64,000 bases of DNA, taken from Myxococcales bacterium (GTDB lineage Bacteria; Myxococcota_A; Polyangia; Polyangiales; Houyiibacteriaceae). The stretch's first letter is position 1, and every line of letters starts with the position of its first letter. Under the pieces are notes generated by a model, which had not been told where the DNA came from, searched no databases, and saw only the letters and a program-made list of their open reading frames with translations. Positions 36,525-44,685 of the stretch are shown in pieces. The DNA is taken from contig JAOTYL010000010.1 of the NCBI GenBank assembly GCA_029861865.1, forward strand, positions 98,707-162,706. Reading direction: 5' to 3'. The translations under genes and the position numbers were made by a program.

Positions 36525-37813
36525 CGAGAGCAACCAAGGCAAGGCTTCTCGTCGAATCGAGCAATGTGCTTCCTCTCGTCGATGTCGAGATCGCGTTTCG
36601 GGTAGGGAGCCTCCAGGACCCGATCGGAAAAGAAGGCCTCGCGCAGCTCACCGGCCAGCTCTTGCGACGCGGCCCACATGGCATATCCGCAGACAGCTTC
36701 GAGGACCGACTCGCAAACCTCGGCGCCCGACTCACGGTCGACACCGCAATGCGCACGACTCGGATACGCGCCACCACTCTTCGCCGAAACCTCGAGCCTC
36801 TTCTCGATCTCGTCGCCGACATGGTCTGGCGCCCTGCCCTTCGTGCGCGCGATTTCGCCAAGCTAAAACGCCACGCCCAGGCTTCTCTCTTGTCGCGCCT
36901 CGACGACGATCAAACACTCGGCGCGATTCACCTACGCGAGAGGCTCTTCGCCGGGCATCCATACGGTCGATCGACGAGCGGCTCCGCAGACAGCCTTCGA
37001 CGGATCAACCTTCGAGACGCCGAACGATTCTACACGCGCTACCTCGAAACGGGGGCTTTCATCGTCGGCGTGTCCGGCGACATCAGCGACTCCGAAGCCG
37101 AGTCGCTCGTCGATGCCCACTTTCCGAGGCGCACGAAAAAGATGAACGGCAAGCGCGACGTGCCCGCAACCCACATCCGCCGCGGACGCCATGTAGTCAT
37201 CGTCGACAAGCCCGAACGAACACAAACACAACTCTACATCGGCACTCTCGGCGCGCGCACCCACGACCGCAACCTCTTCCCGCTCATCGTTTCGAACACC
37301 GCCTTTGGCGGAACCTTCACCGGGCCGCTCATGCAAGAGGTGCGCGCCGTGCGCGGCTGGAGTTACGGTGCCTACAGTCGGCTGACGCACTCGGACCAAC
37401 GCGACGCCTGGTACATGTGGAGCGCCCCGAGCGCTGAGTATTCGGCCGACTGTGCCGCGCTCGAGCTCGAGCTCCTCGACCGCTGGGTCGAAAACGGGCT
37501 CGCCAAGGCCTCGCTGAAGTTCGCCCAGCAGTACCTGATCAACAGCCACTGCTTCAACCGCGACACGCCCTCAAAGCGGCTCGAGTCTCGCCTCGACATC
37601 GAGCTCCTCGGAGTGCCGCGACGCTATGTCGAACGTCACGACGAGCTCGTCGCACAGGTTACCCGCAAAAAGGCTAACGACGCCACGCGCGCGCGCATCT
37701 CCCCGAGGGACCTGGTGATGGTGGTTGTCGCTACCGCGAAAGACGTCAAAAACGCCTTCGAAAAGCTCCCCGGCGTGAGCTCGGTCGAAGTCGTCCCCTA
37801 TCGGCAGCCCTAG
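36521..37813 (+). CDS. M16-family peptidase homologue lacking zinc motif
   Basis: A 430-residue M16-fold protein whose N-domain aligns with the active partner, but at the position of HxxEH it reads LAQLTGQLL, so there is no zinc site. The middle (AGHPYGRSTSGSADSLRRI, FTGPLMQEVRAVRGWSYGAYS) is typical of the second subunit of bacterial M16 pairs. It should form a cage with the upstream gene product and supply substrate-binding residues. The two genes are coupled by an ATGA overlap. It overlaps the convergent PilZ gene by 4 bp. Confidence 0.92.
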   Translation: MTRATKARLLVESSNVLPLVDVEIAFRVGSLQDPIGKEGLAQLTGQLLRRGPHGISADSFEDRLANLGARLTVDTAMRTTRIRATTLRRNLEPLLDLVADMVWRPALRARDFAKLKRHAQASLLSRLDDDQTLGAIHLRERLFAGHPYGRSTSGSADSLRRINLRDAERFYTRYLETGAFIVGVSGDISDSEAESLVDAHFPRRTKKMNGKRDVPATHIRRGRHVVIVDKPERTQTQLYIGTLGARTHDRNLFPLIVSNTAFGGTFTGPLMQEVRAVRGWSYGAYSRLTHSDQRDAWYMWSAPSAEYSADCAALELELLDRWVENGLAKASLKFAQQYLINSHCFNRDTPSKRLESRLDIELLGVPRRYVERHDELVAQVTRKKANDATRARISPRDLVMVVVATAKDVKNAFEKLPGVSSVEVVPYRQP

Positions 37814-38529
37814 TTCCGAAGCGCGCGCCGGAGCTCCGACCTGCTCCAGATTCGCGGCACGCTCACGTGAGGGAGCGTCGACAATCGCTTGGCCATGTCG
37901 TTCAGCTCCCCGTCCGGCTCGGGCAAGATGATCGTCTGCAGGCTCTCGGTGCGGGCGAAAAACTCGACCACTTCCATCGAGGCGCGGTCGTGGGTTGCCG
38001 AGTGGATGACGAGCCCCGCGTACTCGACCTCTTCGCCTTCGAGCTCGCGCACCGCTTCGTCGAGCGACTCGACACTGGTCACGGGCAACCCGAAGCTCCG
38101 AATCTCGGCTTCGATCTCCTGGCGCACGCGAGGCCTTGGCTCGAAGACCAACAGCGGAAGACGCGCCGCTTGCTCCTCGCGTCGAAGCAGCGTCCGCAAC
38201 ACCGCGTCTTGTATGGCATCTTCTTGGTCGGCCGAAAGCACGGGGAAACGAATCGCAAGCGAGACCCCGTTATCGGCTTCGCGCACGCGGTGTATCGAAC
38301 CGGTCATGCTCATCGGTGGGTTGCCCGCGGCAAAGTCGATCAACACGTGCACGAGATGACCCGGCCGCAACTCACGTTCGCCCGAAATGAACGCGCCGCC
38401 GGCAGACAGGTTTTCGAGCGCGTACTGCCCAACGTGGGCGCCCCGTTGAAAGACGACTGCCCGGCCATCGAGATCTACTCTATGGTGTACGCGTCGATCT
38501 CCATTTGCCCTGGCATGCCCCATCGACAT
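37810..38529 (-). CDS. PilZ-domain protein with receiver-like C-terminal region
   Basis: A 239-residue protein. The PilZ domain has the c-di-GMP contacts RxxxR (Arg13-x3-Arg17, RVHHR) and NxSxxG (Asn40-x-Ser42-x-x-Gly45 in ENLSAGGAF). After a helical linker, residues ~118-239 look like a CheY-type alternating alpha/beta fold (LLVFEPRPRVRQEIEAEI; YAGLVIHSA; LQTIILPEPDG) but with no clear phosphorylatable Asp pocket, so this part is probably a pseudo-receiver. It would bind c-di-GMP and pass the signal to an unknown partner. Confidence 0.88.
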   Translation of the reverse strand: MSMGHARANGDRRVHHRVDLDGRAVVFQRGAHVGQYALENLSAGGAFISGERELRPGHLVHVLIDFAAGNPPMSMTGSIHRVREADNGVSLAIRFPVLSADQEDAIQDAVLRTLLRREEQAARLPLLVFEPRPRVRQEIEAEIRSFGLPVTSVESLDEAVRELEGEEVEYAGLVIHSATHDRASMEVVEFFARTESLQTIILPEPDGELNDMAKRLSTLPHVSVPRIWSRSELRRALRN

Positions 38530-38642
38530 TCGAGAGTGCCGAGCAACCGCTGAAAAATCTAGGTCCGCAGCGGGGGATAACCCGTCCGGTTGTGTGTCAT
38601 TTTACACTCGATTTTGGGGCTTTTCAGAACCTCTGGTGATTG

Positions 38643-38648
38643 TATAAT
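38643..38648 (+). promoter_or_regulatory. Candidate -10 box of the CBS-protein gene
   Basis: A perfect TATAAT at 38643-38648 lies in an AT-rich stretch 27 bp before the ATG at 38675. A poor -35 (TTTTCA, 38621) sits 16 bp upstream. A GAGGGAGG ribosome site is at 38656-38663. Confidence 0.45.
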
Positions 38649-38674
38649 CGGCGAAGAGGGAGGCATATCTAATC

Positions 38675-39118
38675 ATGAACCAACGCATCGGCGACATCCT
38701 TCGAAGAAAGGGCGAAGACGTGTACTCGGTCGGCCCACTTGCGACCGTGATCGATGCAGTGAACACCATGAACGACAATCGTGTCGGCTCGGTGTTGGTG
38801 ATCGAGGCCGGCTACCCGGTTGGTATTTTTTCTGAACGCGACGTGCTCGTCCGCGTGGTTGCCGCACACCGCGACCCCCGCCAAACTTTGGTGCGCGATG
38901 TCATGACGACGCGCCTTCACACCGCCGCACTCGACGACAACGTGCGCGAAGTGATGAAGCTGATGACCGACCGCAGGTGCCGTCACATCCCGGTGATGGA
39001 CGGCGAAACCTTGGTAGGCCTCATCTCGATCGGTGACCTCACCAAAGCCTTACAACACAATCTACGCCAAGAGGTACGCGAGCTCTCCAATTACATCGGA
39101 GGCCCGTACCTCAGCTAG
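38675..39118 (+). CDS. CBS-domain pair protein
   Basis: A 147-residue protein made of two CBS motifs (first about residues 5-65, second about 72-135; VIEAGYPVGIFSERDVL and VMDGETLVGLISIGDL). Such Bateman modules bind adenosyl nucleotides and act as energy or ion sensors, here without an attached enzyme domain. It has its own promoter-like box and a strong terminator at 39151, so it is likely monocistronic. No specific target is suggested by the neighbours. Confidence 0.95.
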   Translation: MNQRIGDILRRKGEDVYSVGPLATVIDAVNTMNDNRVGSVLVIEAGYPVGIFSERDVLVRVVAAHRDPRQTLVRDVMTTRLHTAALDDNVREVMKLMTDRRCRHIPVMDGETLVGLISIGDLTKALQHNLRQEVRELSNYIGGPYLS

Positions 39119-39150
39119 GCACGCGTTCCACCTTTCCCCCGAACGCGTCC

Positions 39151-39189
39151 AAAGGCCACCTGAGCCCCCAATCCAGGTGGCCTTTTTTT
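39151..39189 (+). terminator. Rho-independent terminator after the CBS gene
   Basis: Arms AAAGGCCACCTG (39151-39162) and CAGGTGGCC followed by seven T (39174-39189) give a 12-bp perfect stem around an 11-base loop. The T-run serves the plus strand; the hairpin also lies immediately after the stop of the convergent HNH gene. Confidence 0.9.
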
Positions 39190-40258
39190 ATGCAGAGTGG
39201 CGTCGCGTTGCCATGAAACGCGCCCCGTACTCCAGCTCAGCCTCGTATTGATTGTGCGCTCTGCACCGAAGCTCGATGTTGTCCATGTCGTGCGTTCCGC
39301 CCCTTGCGTACGGCATTCGATGGTGAAACTCGACTTGCCATGCGGAAGAGCAACGTCGACCTTCAGCGTCAACGAAAGCACAGCGCCCCTCATCCCGCTT
39401 GAACACCTCTCGCCGGACCCGTGCCGGGATCATCCGAGTCTTCTTCGAGTTCGTCTTCCTCGTAGCCTGCGGCTTGTTCGTTACCGCAGCTTTCTTCTTC
39501 TTGGTTTCAGCGAGCAGCGCATCCAAGGCCCGTTCGATCACCGCGGCCGCGTCGCCATCGGGAATCTGGTGACTCAAAAGCTCCTGAAGCTCAGCAAGCT
39601 TGTCCCGAGCCTCCTGCCCGATCGTAACCTGGAGCTTGTAGCGTCGGGGAGAAAGGGGGGTGGCCAGACTCTTTGGCTTTGCCGTGCGCGCCGCCGGGCT
39701 GCAAACGCGGCTTGGCGTGGCCTCCTCGGGCCGCGTCCCCGCCGGCAAGTTTTCTTTCCCCTCAATTTCGAGCGAACCACTTTCCTCCGCTGCGGTCGCA
39801 CTCTGCACTTGCCGAGCGGGCAGCGCACGAATCGAAAAAGGCACATCCGGCTTCGGCGAAATCTCCGCAACCAACCGCTCGATCTCGCGCATACTCTTGT
39901 GCTTGGCCCGCCGCAGGACCTCCTCGTGATTATCTTCAGTAAGGTGCCCCGCCAACTGATGCACTCCACTCAGGTGCAGCTCCCCACGCCCAATCATCCG
40001 CAAAATGGAGGGAAAACGACAGGCCGCGCGGCCTGCTCGAATCCGCTTCGCCGCAATCGCCTCCGACATCCGAAACCGCTTCGTGCAGAACGCAAACATC
40101 GAAGGGCACGCATGCTCGAGGTATAACTTCCGCCGATCGATCTCGGCCACATAGGCCAGCATGGTCGCGGTATCGCGCCGGTCTCGGTCGACCAACGCGG
40201 AGAAGTCCTGCAGCAGTTGATCCTTTTCGAGGTGATGAAGAGACGGTGTGTGAATCAT
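39188..40258 (-). CDS. HNH endonuclease family protein (DUF222-like)
   Basis: About 356 residues from ATG 40258 (GTG 40267 would add three). The N-terminal third is helical (CTKRFRMSEAIAAKRIRAG, LHLSGVHQLAGHL), the middle is a variable Ala/Pro/Lys linker, and the C-terminal HNH domain has KRDEGRCAFV, the HH-containing VEFHHRMPYARGGTHDM and the NIELRCRAHN end, so metal-binding His residues are present. Such genes often occur in several decayed copies per genome and are thought to behave as homing or mobile nucleases; two remnants lie just upstream (40562 and 41699). Function is not otherwise known. Confidence 0.88.
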   Translation of the reverse strand: MIHTPSLHHLEKDQLLQDFSALVDRDRRDTATMLAYVAEIDRRKLYLEHACPSMFAFCTKRFRMSEAIAAKRIRAGRAACRFPSILRMIGRGELHLSGVHQLAGHLTEDNHEEVLRRAKHKSMREIERLVAEISPKPDVPFSIRALPARQVQSATAAEESGSLEIEGKENLPAGTRPEEATPSRVCSPAARTAKPKSLATPLSPRRYKLQVTIGQEARDKLAELQELLSHQIPDGDAAAVIERALDALLAETKKKKAAVTNKPQATRKTNSKKTRMIPARVRREVFKRDEGRCAFVDAEGRRCSSAWQVEFHHRMPYARGGTHDMDNIELRCRAHNQYEAELEYGARFMATRRHSA

Positions 40259-40267
40259 GAAGCCCAC

Positions 40268-40561
40268 GCTACCACGGGGGTTCTAGGTCGAAGCATCCGC
40301 CCCTAGCTTTCGATCTCCGGCCAAGAAAGACCGCGATCCGAGGTTTGAACCAAAGAAACTCGCAGCGAACCACCGATGCCACAACACGCCCCATCCACAG
40401 ACGCGCCAAGAGCGGTCCGAGAACCAAATCGAAACGCCCGCTAGATCTGTCAAGAGAAATAGGTACGAAAAAGGTATATCGCAGCGGCAACAACGTCAGC
40501 ACAGATGCATGATCGGCCAAGCGCTGCCAAGGAGCCTCGCCGAAAGGCCCGCCGGAAGAAC
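40268..40561. other. Intergenic stretch with no recognised content
   Basis: I see no ORF with coding character, no palindrome and no promoter that stands out here. Together with the remnant at 40562 it makes up the only gap over 300 bp in the window. It may contain further decayed HNH sequence too diverged to see by eye. Confidence 0.5.
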
Positions 40562-40660
40562 CGAATCATCCGAATTGAGTAGATTGCCAGCGCGGCATCG
40601 CGCTGCCTGGCTGCGATAGCCTCCGACATGTGAAAGCGGTATGAGAACGACAGCATGTGG
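40562..40660 (-). pseudogene. Remnant of an HNH-family gene (N-terminal part)
   Basis: Read on the minus strand this stretch gives MLSFSYRFHMSEAIAARQRDAA...RMIRF, clearly parallel to the intact gene's MFAFCTKRFRMSEAIAAKRIRAG...SILRMIGRG. The DNA also matches at CTCCGACAT and ATCATCCG. It is frame-disrupted by small deletions and lacks the nuclease domain, so it is a decayed copy. Its start-proximal end runs into the beginning of the metallo-beta-lactamase-fold gene at 40655. Confidence 0.75.
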
Positions 40661-41668
40661 CGGGTGTTGTTCGGGACGGTGGCTGCTTTGGTGGTCGTCT
40701 TGTTGTGCGGGGGCTTGTTTCTCCTCCGCACTTATCAAGCGCCGCCGGTGGATCCGGCGTGGGCGGTCGAAGGAGCGGCCGAGATCCCCGAAGGGGCGGT
40801 GACCGTTCGTTACACGGGGACCGCTACCCTCGTGTTCTTTGATGGGGAGACGACATGGATGACCGATGGATGGTTTTCGCGTCCCGGGCCACTCGCGGTT
40901 CTCTACGGAAAGATCGAGCCCGACCTCGCGGCGATCGAAAGAGGTCTCGAACGCAACCAGGTCGACAAGCTCGCCGCCGTGTTTCCCCTTCACTCGCACT
41001 ATGACCATGCGATGGATGCGCCCGAGGTGGCAAAGCGGACCGGCGCGTTGCTCCTCGGTTCCGAGTCGACCGCGAACATCGGGCGCGGCTGGGGGCTGCC
41101 CGAGACGCAGATTCGCGTCGTGACCGAGCGAGAGCCGATTCAGCTCGGACGGTTCACAGTCACGCCGATCGAATCGCGTCATTTTCAGTTTCCTGACGCC
41201 GCCATGGCGGAACGGGCACTCGGCGACCCTGAGATCGAAGTGCCGCTGACTCCTCCCGTCAGCGCATTCGATTACAAAGTTGGCAAGGCATACGTGCTCC
41301 ATGTCGCGCACCCCAAAGGGACTTGGCTAGTCGTCGGCAGCGCGGGGTTCGTCGAGGGAGCCCTCGAGGGCTACGACGCCGAAATCGTGTTCCTCGGCGT
41401 CGGCGCGCTCGGCTCACAGACCGAAGCCTATCGCGAGAGCTACTGGAGAGAGACCGTCGAACGAACCAAGCCGAGCCGGGTCATTCCGATCCACTGGGAC
41501 AGCTTGACCGGCCCCAACGAAGGCCCGTTCACGGGCCCAGTCCGTGCCGCGGCGCTACTCACCAAGGGAACGGGCAACACACTCACCTTCCTTCAAATCA
41601 AAGCTACCGCGAATCCAACGATCGAGCTCACCACGCTCCCCCGCTACGCCCCCGTCGTCCTTTTCTGA
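40655..41668 (+). CDS. Metallo-beta-lactamase-fold hydrolase, membrane-anchored
   Basis: A 337-residue protein with an N-terminal anchor or signal helix (residues 5-24). The metal motif is HSHYDHAMD (residues ~113-121), followed by RHFQF and ending with IPIHWDS, so ligands for a two-metal site are mostly present, though the usual SGH-type third motif is replaced by VVGSAGF. The fold matches the YtnP/UlaG-like broad hydrolase group. No ribosome site is seen before the ATG, which overlaps an HNH-family remnant. It is flanked on both sides by HNH remnants (40562 and 41699). Substrate unknown. Confidence 0.88.
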   Translation: MWRVLFGTVAALVVVLLCGGLFLLRTYQAPPVDPAWAVEGAAEIPEGAVTVRYTGTATLVFFDGETTWMTDGWFSRPGPLAVLYGKIEPDLAAIERGLERNQVDKLAAVFPLHSHYDHAMDAPEVAKRTGALLLGSESTANIGRGWGLPETQIRVVTEREPIQLGRFTVTPIESRHFQFPDAAMAERALGDPEIEVPLTPPVSAFDYKVGKAYVLHVAHPKGTWLVVGSAGFVEGALEGYDAEIVFLGVGALGSQTEAYRESYWRETVERTKPSRVIPIHWDSLTGPNEGPFTGPVRAAALLTKGTGNTLTFLQIKATANPTIELTTLPRYAPVVLF

Positions 41669-41698
41669 GAGGCTTCTTTTATCTATCGTTGGACACGA

Positions 41699-41765
41699 AG
41701 TGGCGCCGCGTTGCCATGAAACGCACCCCGTACTGGCGCCATCAAGAATCATCCGAATTGAGTAG
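41699..41765 (-). pseudogene. Remnant of an HNH-family gene (3' end fused to internal part)
   Basis: The left part (41699-41734) repeats the 3' end of the intact HNH gene (39196-39231) with two mismatches. The right part, GAATCATCCGAATTGAGTAG (41746-41765), is identical to 40563-40582 in the other remnant. The two parts are joined by an internal deletion, so it is a deletion derivative in the same orientation as the intact gene. Confidence 0.75.
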
Positions 41766-41795
41766 TCCCCCCGGCCCGTATATAACCGACCTGGG

Positions 41796-43145
41796 ATGGC
41801 GGTTGTGCGGGGAGATGTGGTTGTCGTGGGGGCTGGGCTGTCGGGGCTTTGTGCTGCGCGGAGGCTCGTGCGGCAGGGGATCGACGTGAAAGTCGTCGAG
41901 GCGCGTGATCGTGTGGGCGGGCGGACTTGGAGCCAGACGATTGGGCAGGGGCGGTTCGATGTTGGGGGGCAGTGGATTGGGCCTGGGCAAGGGCGGGTGA
42001 AGGCGCTTGCGGGTGAGCTCGGGTTGAAGACGTTTCAGACGCACACGGCGGGGAAGAAGGTGCTCGAGGTCGAGGGGAAGATCTCGACGTACAAGAGCGC
42101 GACTCCGTCGCTTTCGGTGCTGGGCCTGATCCAGATGCAGGGGGCGCTCAGCTATCTCGAGCGGGTGCGAAAACGCGTGTCGCCCAATGCGCCGCTCGGC
42201 GCGGACAATGCCGACCAACTCGATGCGGAGACGCTCCAGACCTGGCGGCAACGGTTCGTGAAGTCGAGCAAGCTCACTGGGGTCATGGATGCCGCGATTC
42301 GCACGATCTTCGGCGCGGAGGCGCGGGATTTGTCGGCCCTCTATTTCTTGATGTACCTCAATGCGGGCGGGGGGCTCTTGAAGCTCTCGGAGGCCCGGGG
42401 CGGGGCGCAGCAGGATCGGTTTGTGACGGGGGCACAGTCGATTTCGCTCGGGTTGGCCGAGAAGCTTGGCGACGCGCTGATCCTCGGCCAGCCGGTCCGA
42501 ACGATCGTGCAGGGCCAAGAGGGTGTCGAAGCCGTGACCGACGACGATGTCATACGGGCCCGCTACGCGATCGTCGCCGTGCCGCCCGCACTTGCAGGAC
42601 GCATCGCCTACGAGCCGGGGGTTTCGGTCGGGCGCGATCAACTAATGCAGCGTTTTGCAATGGGAGCCACGGTCAAAGTCGTCGTCACCTACGAGCGCGC
42701 GTTTTGGCGCGAGGCGGGGTATTCGGGCGAGGTGGTGAGCTCCGATGGGCCGTTCAGCGTTATCTACGACAACACCTCGCACGATGGGAAGCAGCCAGCG
42801 CTCGTCGGCTTCATCGTCGGCAACCATGCGCGGCAGTGGTCGTCGCAACCGAGTGCCGATCGCGAACGCCGTGTGCTTGCGGCGTTGGCCCGGTACTTCG
42901 GTGATGAAGCGCGCTTGTGTCAGGAGTATCACGAGCTCGATTGGGGGGCGGAGCCTTGGTCGGGCGGGTGTCCGGTCGGCGGGCTGCCCCCCGGCGTTCT
43001 CACGAGCTCGTTCCAGCACCTTCGAAAGCCCGAAGGCCGGATTCATTGGGCGGGCACCGAATCGGCGACCGAGTGGATGGGATACATGGAGGGCGCGATC
43101 CAGTCGGGCGAACGCGCTGCCGACGAGGTGCTCCGACGACTCTGA
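41796..43145 (+). CDS. Flavin-containing amine oxidase-like oxidoreductase
   Basis: A 449-residue FAD enzyme. The dinucleotide motif VVVGAGLSGLCAA is at residues 9-21, followed by VVEARDRVGGRTW and GGQWIGPGQ, and the C-terminal FAD motif IHWAGTESATEWMGYMEGAIQSGERAA. This is the monoamine-oxidase/phytoene-desaturase superfamily, with closest resemblance to MAO. Its substrate could be an amine, polyamine or other C-N compound. It is the first of a plus-strand run (41796-44664) whose later members are an AhpD-like protein and a metal-binding-looking protein. Confidence 0.93.
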   Translation: MAVVRGDVVVVGAGLSGLCAARRLVRQGIDVKVVEARDRVGGRTWSQTIGQGRFDVGGQWIGPGQGRVKALAGELGLKTFQTHTAGKKVLEVEGKISTYKSATPSLSVLGLIQMQGALSYLERVRKRVSPNAPLGADNADQLDAETLQTWRQRFVKSSKLTGVMDAAIRTIFGAEARDLSALYFLMYLNAGGGLLKLSEARGGAQQDRFVTGAQSISLGLAEKLGDALILGQPVRTIVQGQEGVEAVTDDDVIRARYAIVAVPPALAGRIAYEPGVSVGRDQLMQRFAMGATVKVVVTYERAFWREAGYSGEVVSSDGPFSVIYDNTSHDGKQPALVGFIVGNHARQWSSQPSADRERRVLAALARYFGDEARLCQEYHELDWGAEPWSGGCPVGGLPPGVLTSSFQHLRKPEGRIHWAGTESATEWMGYMEGAIQSGERAADEVLRRL

Positions 43146-43229
43146 AGGTCGCGGTTGGCGGGGCTTGCCCCCTCGGCCTTCTGACCTTATTAACAGTCCT
43201 GTCAGTTCTTTGGAACGGAGGTGGAGACC

Positions 43230-43841
43230 ATGTCTGATGCCTATGAGAACCCCCGCTTGGCGCCCATCCGTCGCTCTTGGAACCCGATGGTCTGGCTGAT
43301 CGCCTGGGCTTACCGAATTACCATCGGCCGAGTTGCTGCACCGGTTCCCATCCTGTTCGCCCGAGCCCCGCGTACCATCTTTGGGCACCTGATGCTGATG
43401 AGCGCCGCGGAGTACGGGTTGTCTTTGGACAAGCGTGTGCGCCACTTGACCCGGGTGTTCGGCTCGCGGGTAAACCTCTGCATGTTCTGCGATGACTTGG
43501 AGACCCACATGGCGCTCAAAGCAAAGACCGTTACCCGTGAGGACATCGATGCGCTTGCGCAATACGCGACGAGCCCGCGGTTCACCGAGCGCGAACGGGC
43601 GGCGCTTCGGTACGTCGAAGAGATCAATACGACACGCACCGCGACCGACGAAACCTTTGAAGCACTGAAGCCGCACTTCAGCGAACAAGAGATCGTCGAG
43701 CTCACTTGGCTAAACGCCGTCGGGAACTACTTGAACCTGATGGCAAAGCCACTTGGCATCGGCTCGGAGGGGTTTTGCAAGATCCCCCCGCGTGTCGAAG
43801 CGACGCAAAGCAGTGAGTCTGCCCAGGCGAGGCAGCCATGA
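43230..43841 (+). CDS. Carboxymuconolactone decarboxylase/AhpD-like protein
   Basis: 203 residues from ATG 43230, chosen for its GGAGGTGG ribosome site (43217-43224); GTG 43221 is an alternative. The all-helical fold has a redox-like CxxC at Cys84/Cys87 (NLCMFCDDLETH), reminiscent of AhpD, though the following His is spaced further than in AhpD. The conserved HFSEQEIVELTWLNAVGNYLNLMAKPLGI closing section is typical of the family. Peroxide-related thiol chemistry or a hydrolase-like role are both possible. It overlaps the next gene by 4 bp (ATGA). Confidence 0.88.
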   Translation: MSDAYENPRLAPIRRSWNPMVWLIAWAYRITIGRVAAPVPILFARAPRTIFGHLMLMSAAEYGLSLDKRVRHLTRVFGSRVNLCMFCDDLETHMALKAKTVTREDIDALAQYATSPRFTERERAALRYVEEINTTRTATDETFEALKPHFSEQEIVELTWLNAVGNYLNLMAKPLGIGSEGFCKIPPRVEATQSSESAQARQP

Positions 43842-44278
43842 GCCCTGCCTCTTCCGAGACGCGGGCCTCCGGCGGACCATGGGGCATCGTCTTTGCGCTT
43901 TTCGCCGCGGGAAACCTCGCGAATGGTTTGTGGATGCTGGCCAATCCGGGGCACTGGTACATCCATTTGCCTGCTAACGTGCCCGGAAGCGGGCCGCTCA
44001 ATGAGCATTTCGTGCGTGATATTGGATGCATCTTCTCGCTGATCGGCATCGGGTTGGCAATCGCGGTATTCAGACCTCGGTTTCGACTGACGGCGCTTCT
44101 CTTCGCTACCGGGTTTTATGGCACGCATGCGTTGGTGCACGTCTACGACTCGATGCGCGGTCTGTTTCCGGCGGGGCAATGGCGTTACGACCTCGTCCCG
44201 GTGTATGGGACGACCCTGGTGCTCGTGGTCTTGAGCGTGTGGATCGCTCGAAGTAGGCAAAGCGTGGGTGGCCGATGA
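43838..44278 (+). CDS. Four-helix membrane protein of unknown function
   Basis: A 146-residue protein with four hydrophobic segments (about residues 15-33, 62-80, 83-104, 115-135). The conserved loop GPLNEHFVRDIG between the first two looks like a family of small membrane proteins often found beside AhpD-like genes; I recall the motif but cannot name the family. The start overlaps the AhpD-like stop and its stop overlaps the next start (both ATGA), so the three genes form one coupled unit. Confidence 0.82.
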   Translation: MSPASSETRASGGPWGIVFALFAAGNLANGLWMLANPGHWYIHLPANVPGSGPLNEHFVRDIGCIFSLIGIGLAIAVFRPRFRLTALLFATGFYGTHALVHVYDSMRGLFPAGQWRYDLVPVYGTTLVLVVLSVWIARSRQSVGGR

Positions 44279-44664
44279 AAGGCGCGTCCTATGCTGCTGC
44301 AGTGGCTGTAGGCCTCGGGCTCTTTGCGACGCCGTTTCTTCGTTACGGGTTTGGGGGAGGGCACTCCCATGCCGCGGGGCCCCACTCTGACCACGGCGCT
44401 CGGCACGGCGGCCACCTGGTGATGTTGCACGACTATCATCTCGAGCTGGTCGAGCATCGCGATTCGATCGAGCTCTACTTGAGCGATGCGTTTCGGCGTC
44501 CGCTCCGGCCTGACTCTTGCGCGGTCGCGTTCGACGGCCGCCCCGCGACCTCCTGCGAATGGCGCAGCCATCGGTCGATCGTCCCGAAGCCGATCGATGG
44601 CCAAACCGGCCTTTACCAGGTTGGGGTGGGCGAGGGTCCGCTACTGACGCTGCAGTTCCCATAA
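44275..44664 (+). CDS. Histidine-rich exported protein
   Basis: A 129-residue protein with a signal-like start (KGASYAAAVAVGLGLFATPF) and a His cluster (GGGHSHAAGPHSDHGARHGGH) followed by a small beta domain (LVMLHDYHLELVEHRDSIELYLSDA). The His cluster suggests divalent metal binding; similar small proteins occur near copper and cation efflux genes, which is an inference here. It is coupled to the 4-TM gene. Its stop abuts a palindromic repeat (44666) that fills the 20-bp gap to the convergent molybdoenzyme gene. Confidence 0.8.
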   Translation: MKGASYAAAVAVGLGLFATPFLRYGFGGGHSHAAGPHSDHGARHGGHLVMLHDYHLELVEHRDSIELYLSDAFRRPLRPDSCAVAFDGRPATSCEWRSHRSIVPKPIDGQTGLYQVGVGEGPLLTLQFP

Positions 44665-44685
44665 AGGGGACAGTCCCCTTTTTTT
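44665..44685. repeat. Dispersed palindromic repeat, copy 3, likely bidirectional terminator
   Basis: Core GGGGACAGTCCCC at 44666-44678, preceded by AAA and followed by seven T. The ATTAACCC-type tail is absent in this copy. It exactly fills the gap between two convergent stop codons, so it is well placed to end both transcripts. Confidence 0.85.

Noticed and set aside
40563..41765. Considered whether the identical 20-mers around the metallo-beta-lactamase gene are transposon target-site duplications.
   Set aside because: They are internal sequence of the HNH family, much longer than normal duplications, and no transposase is present.
43160..43171. GGGGC-TT-GCCCC palindrome downstream of the amine oxidase gene.
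   Set aside because: Two-base loop, short stem and no T-run; likely chance in GC-rich DNA.
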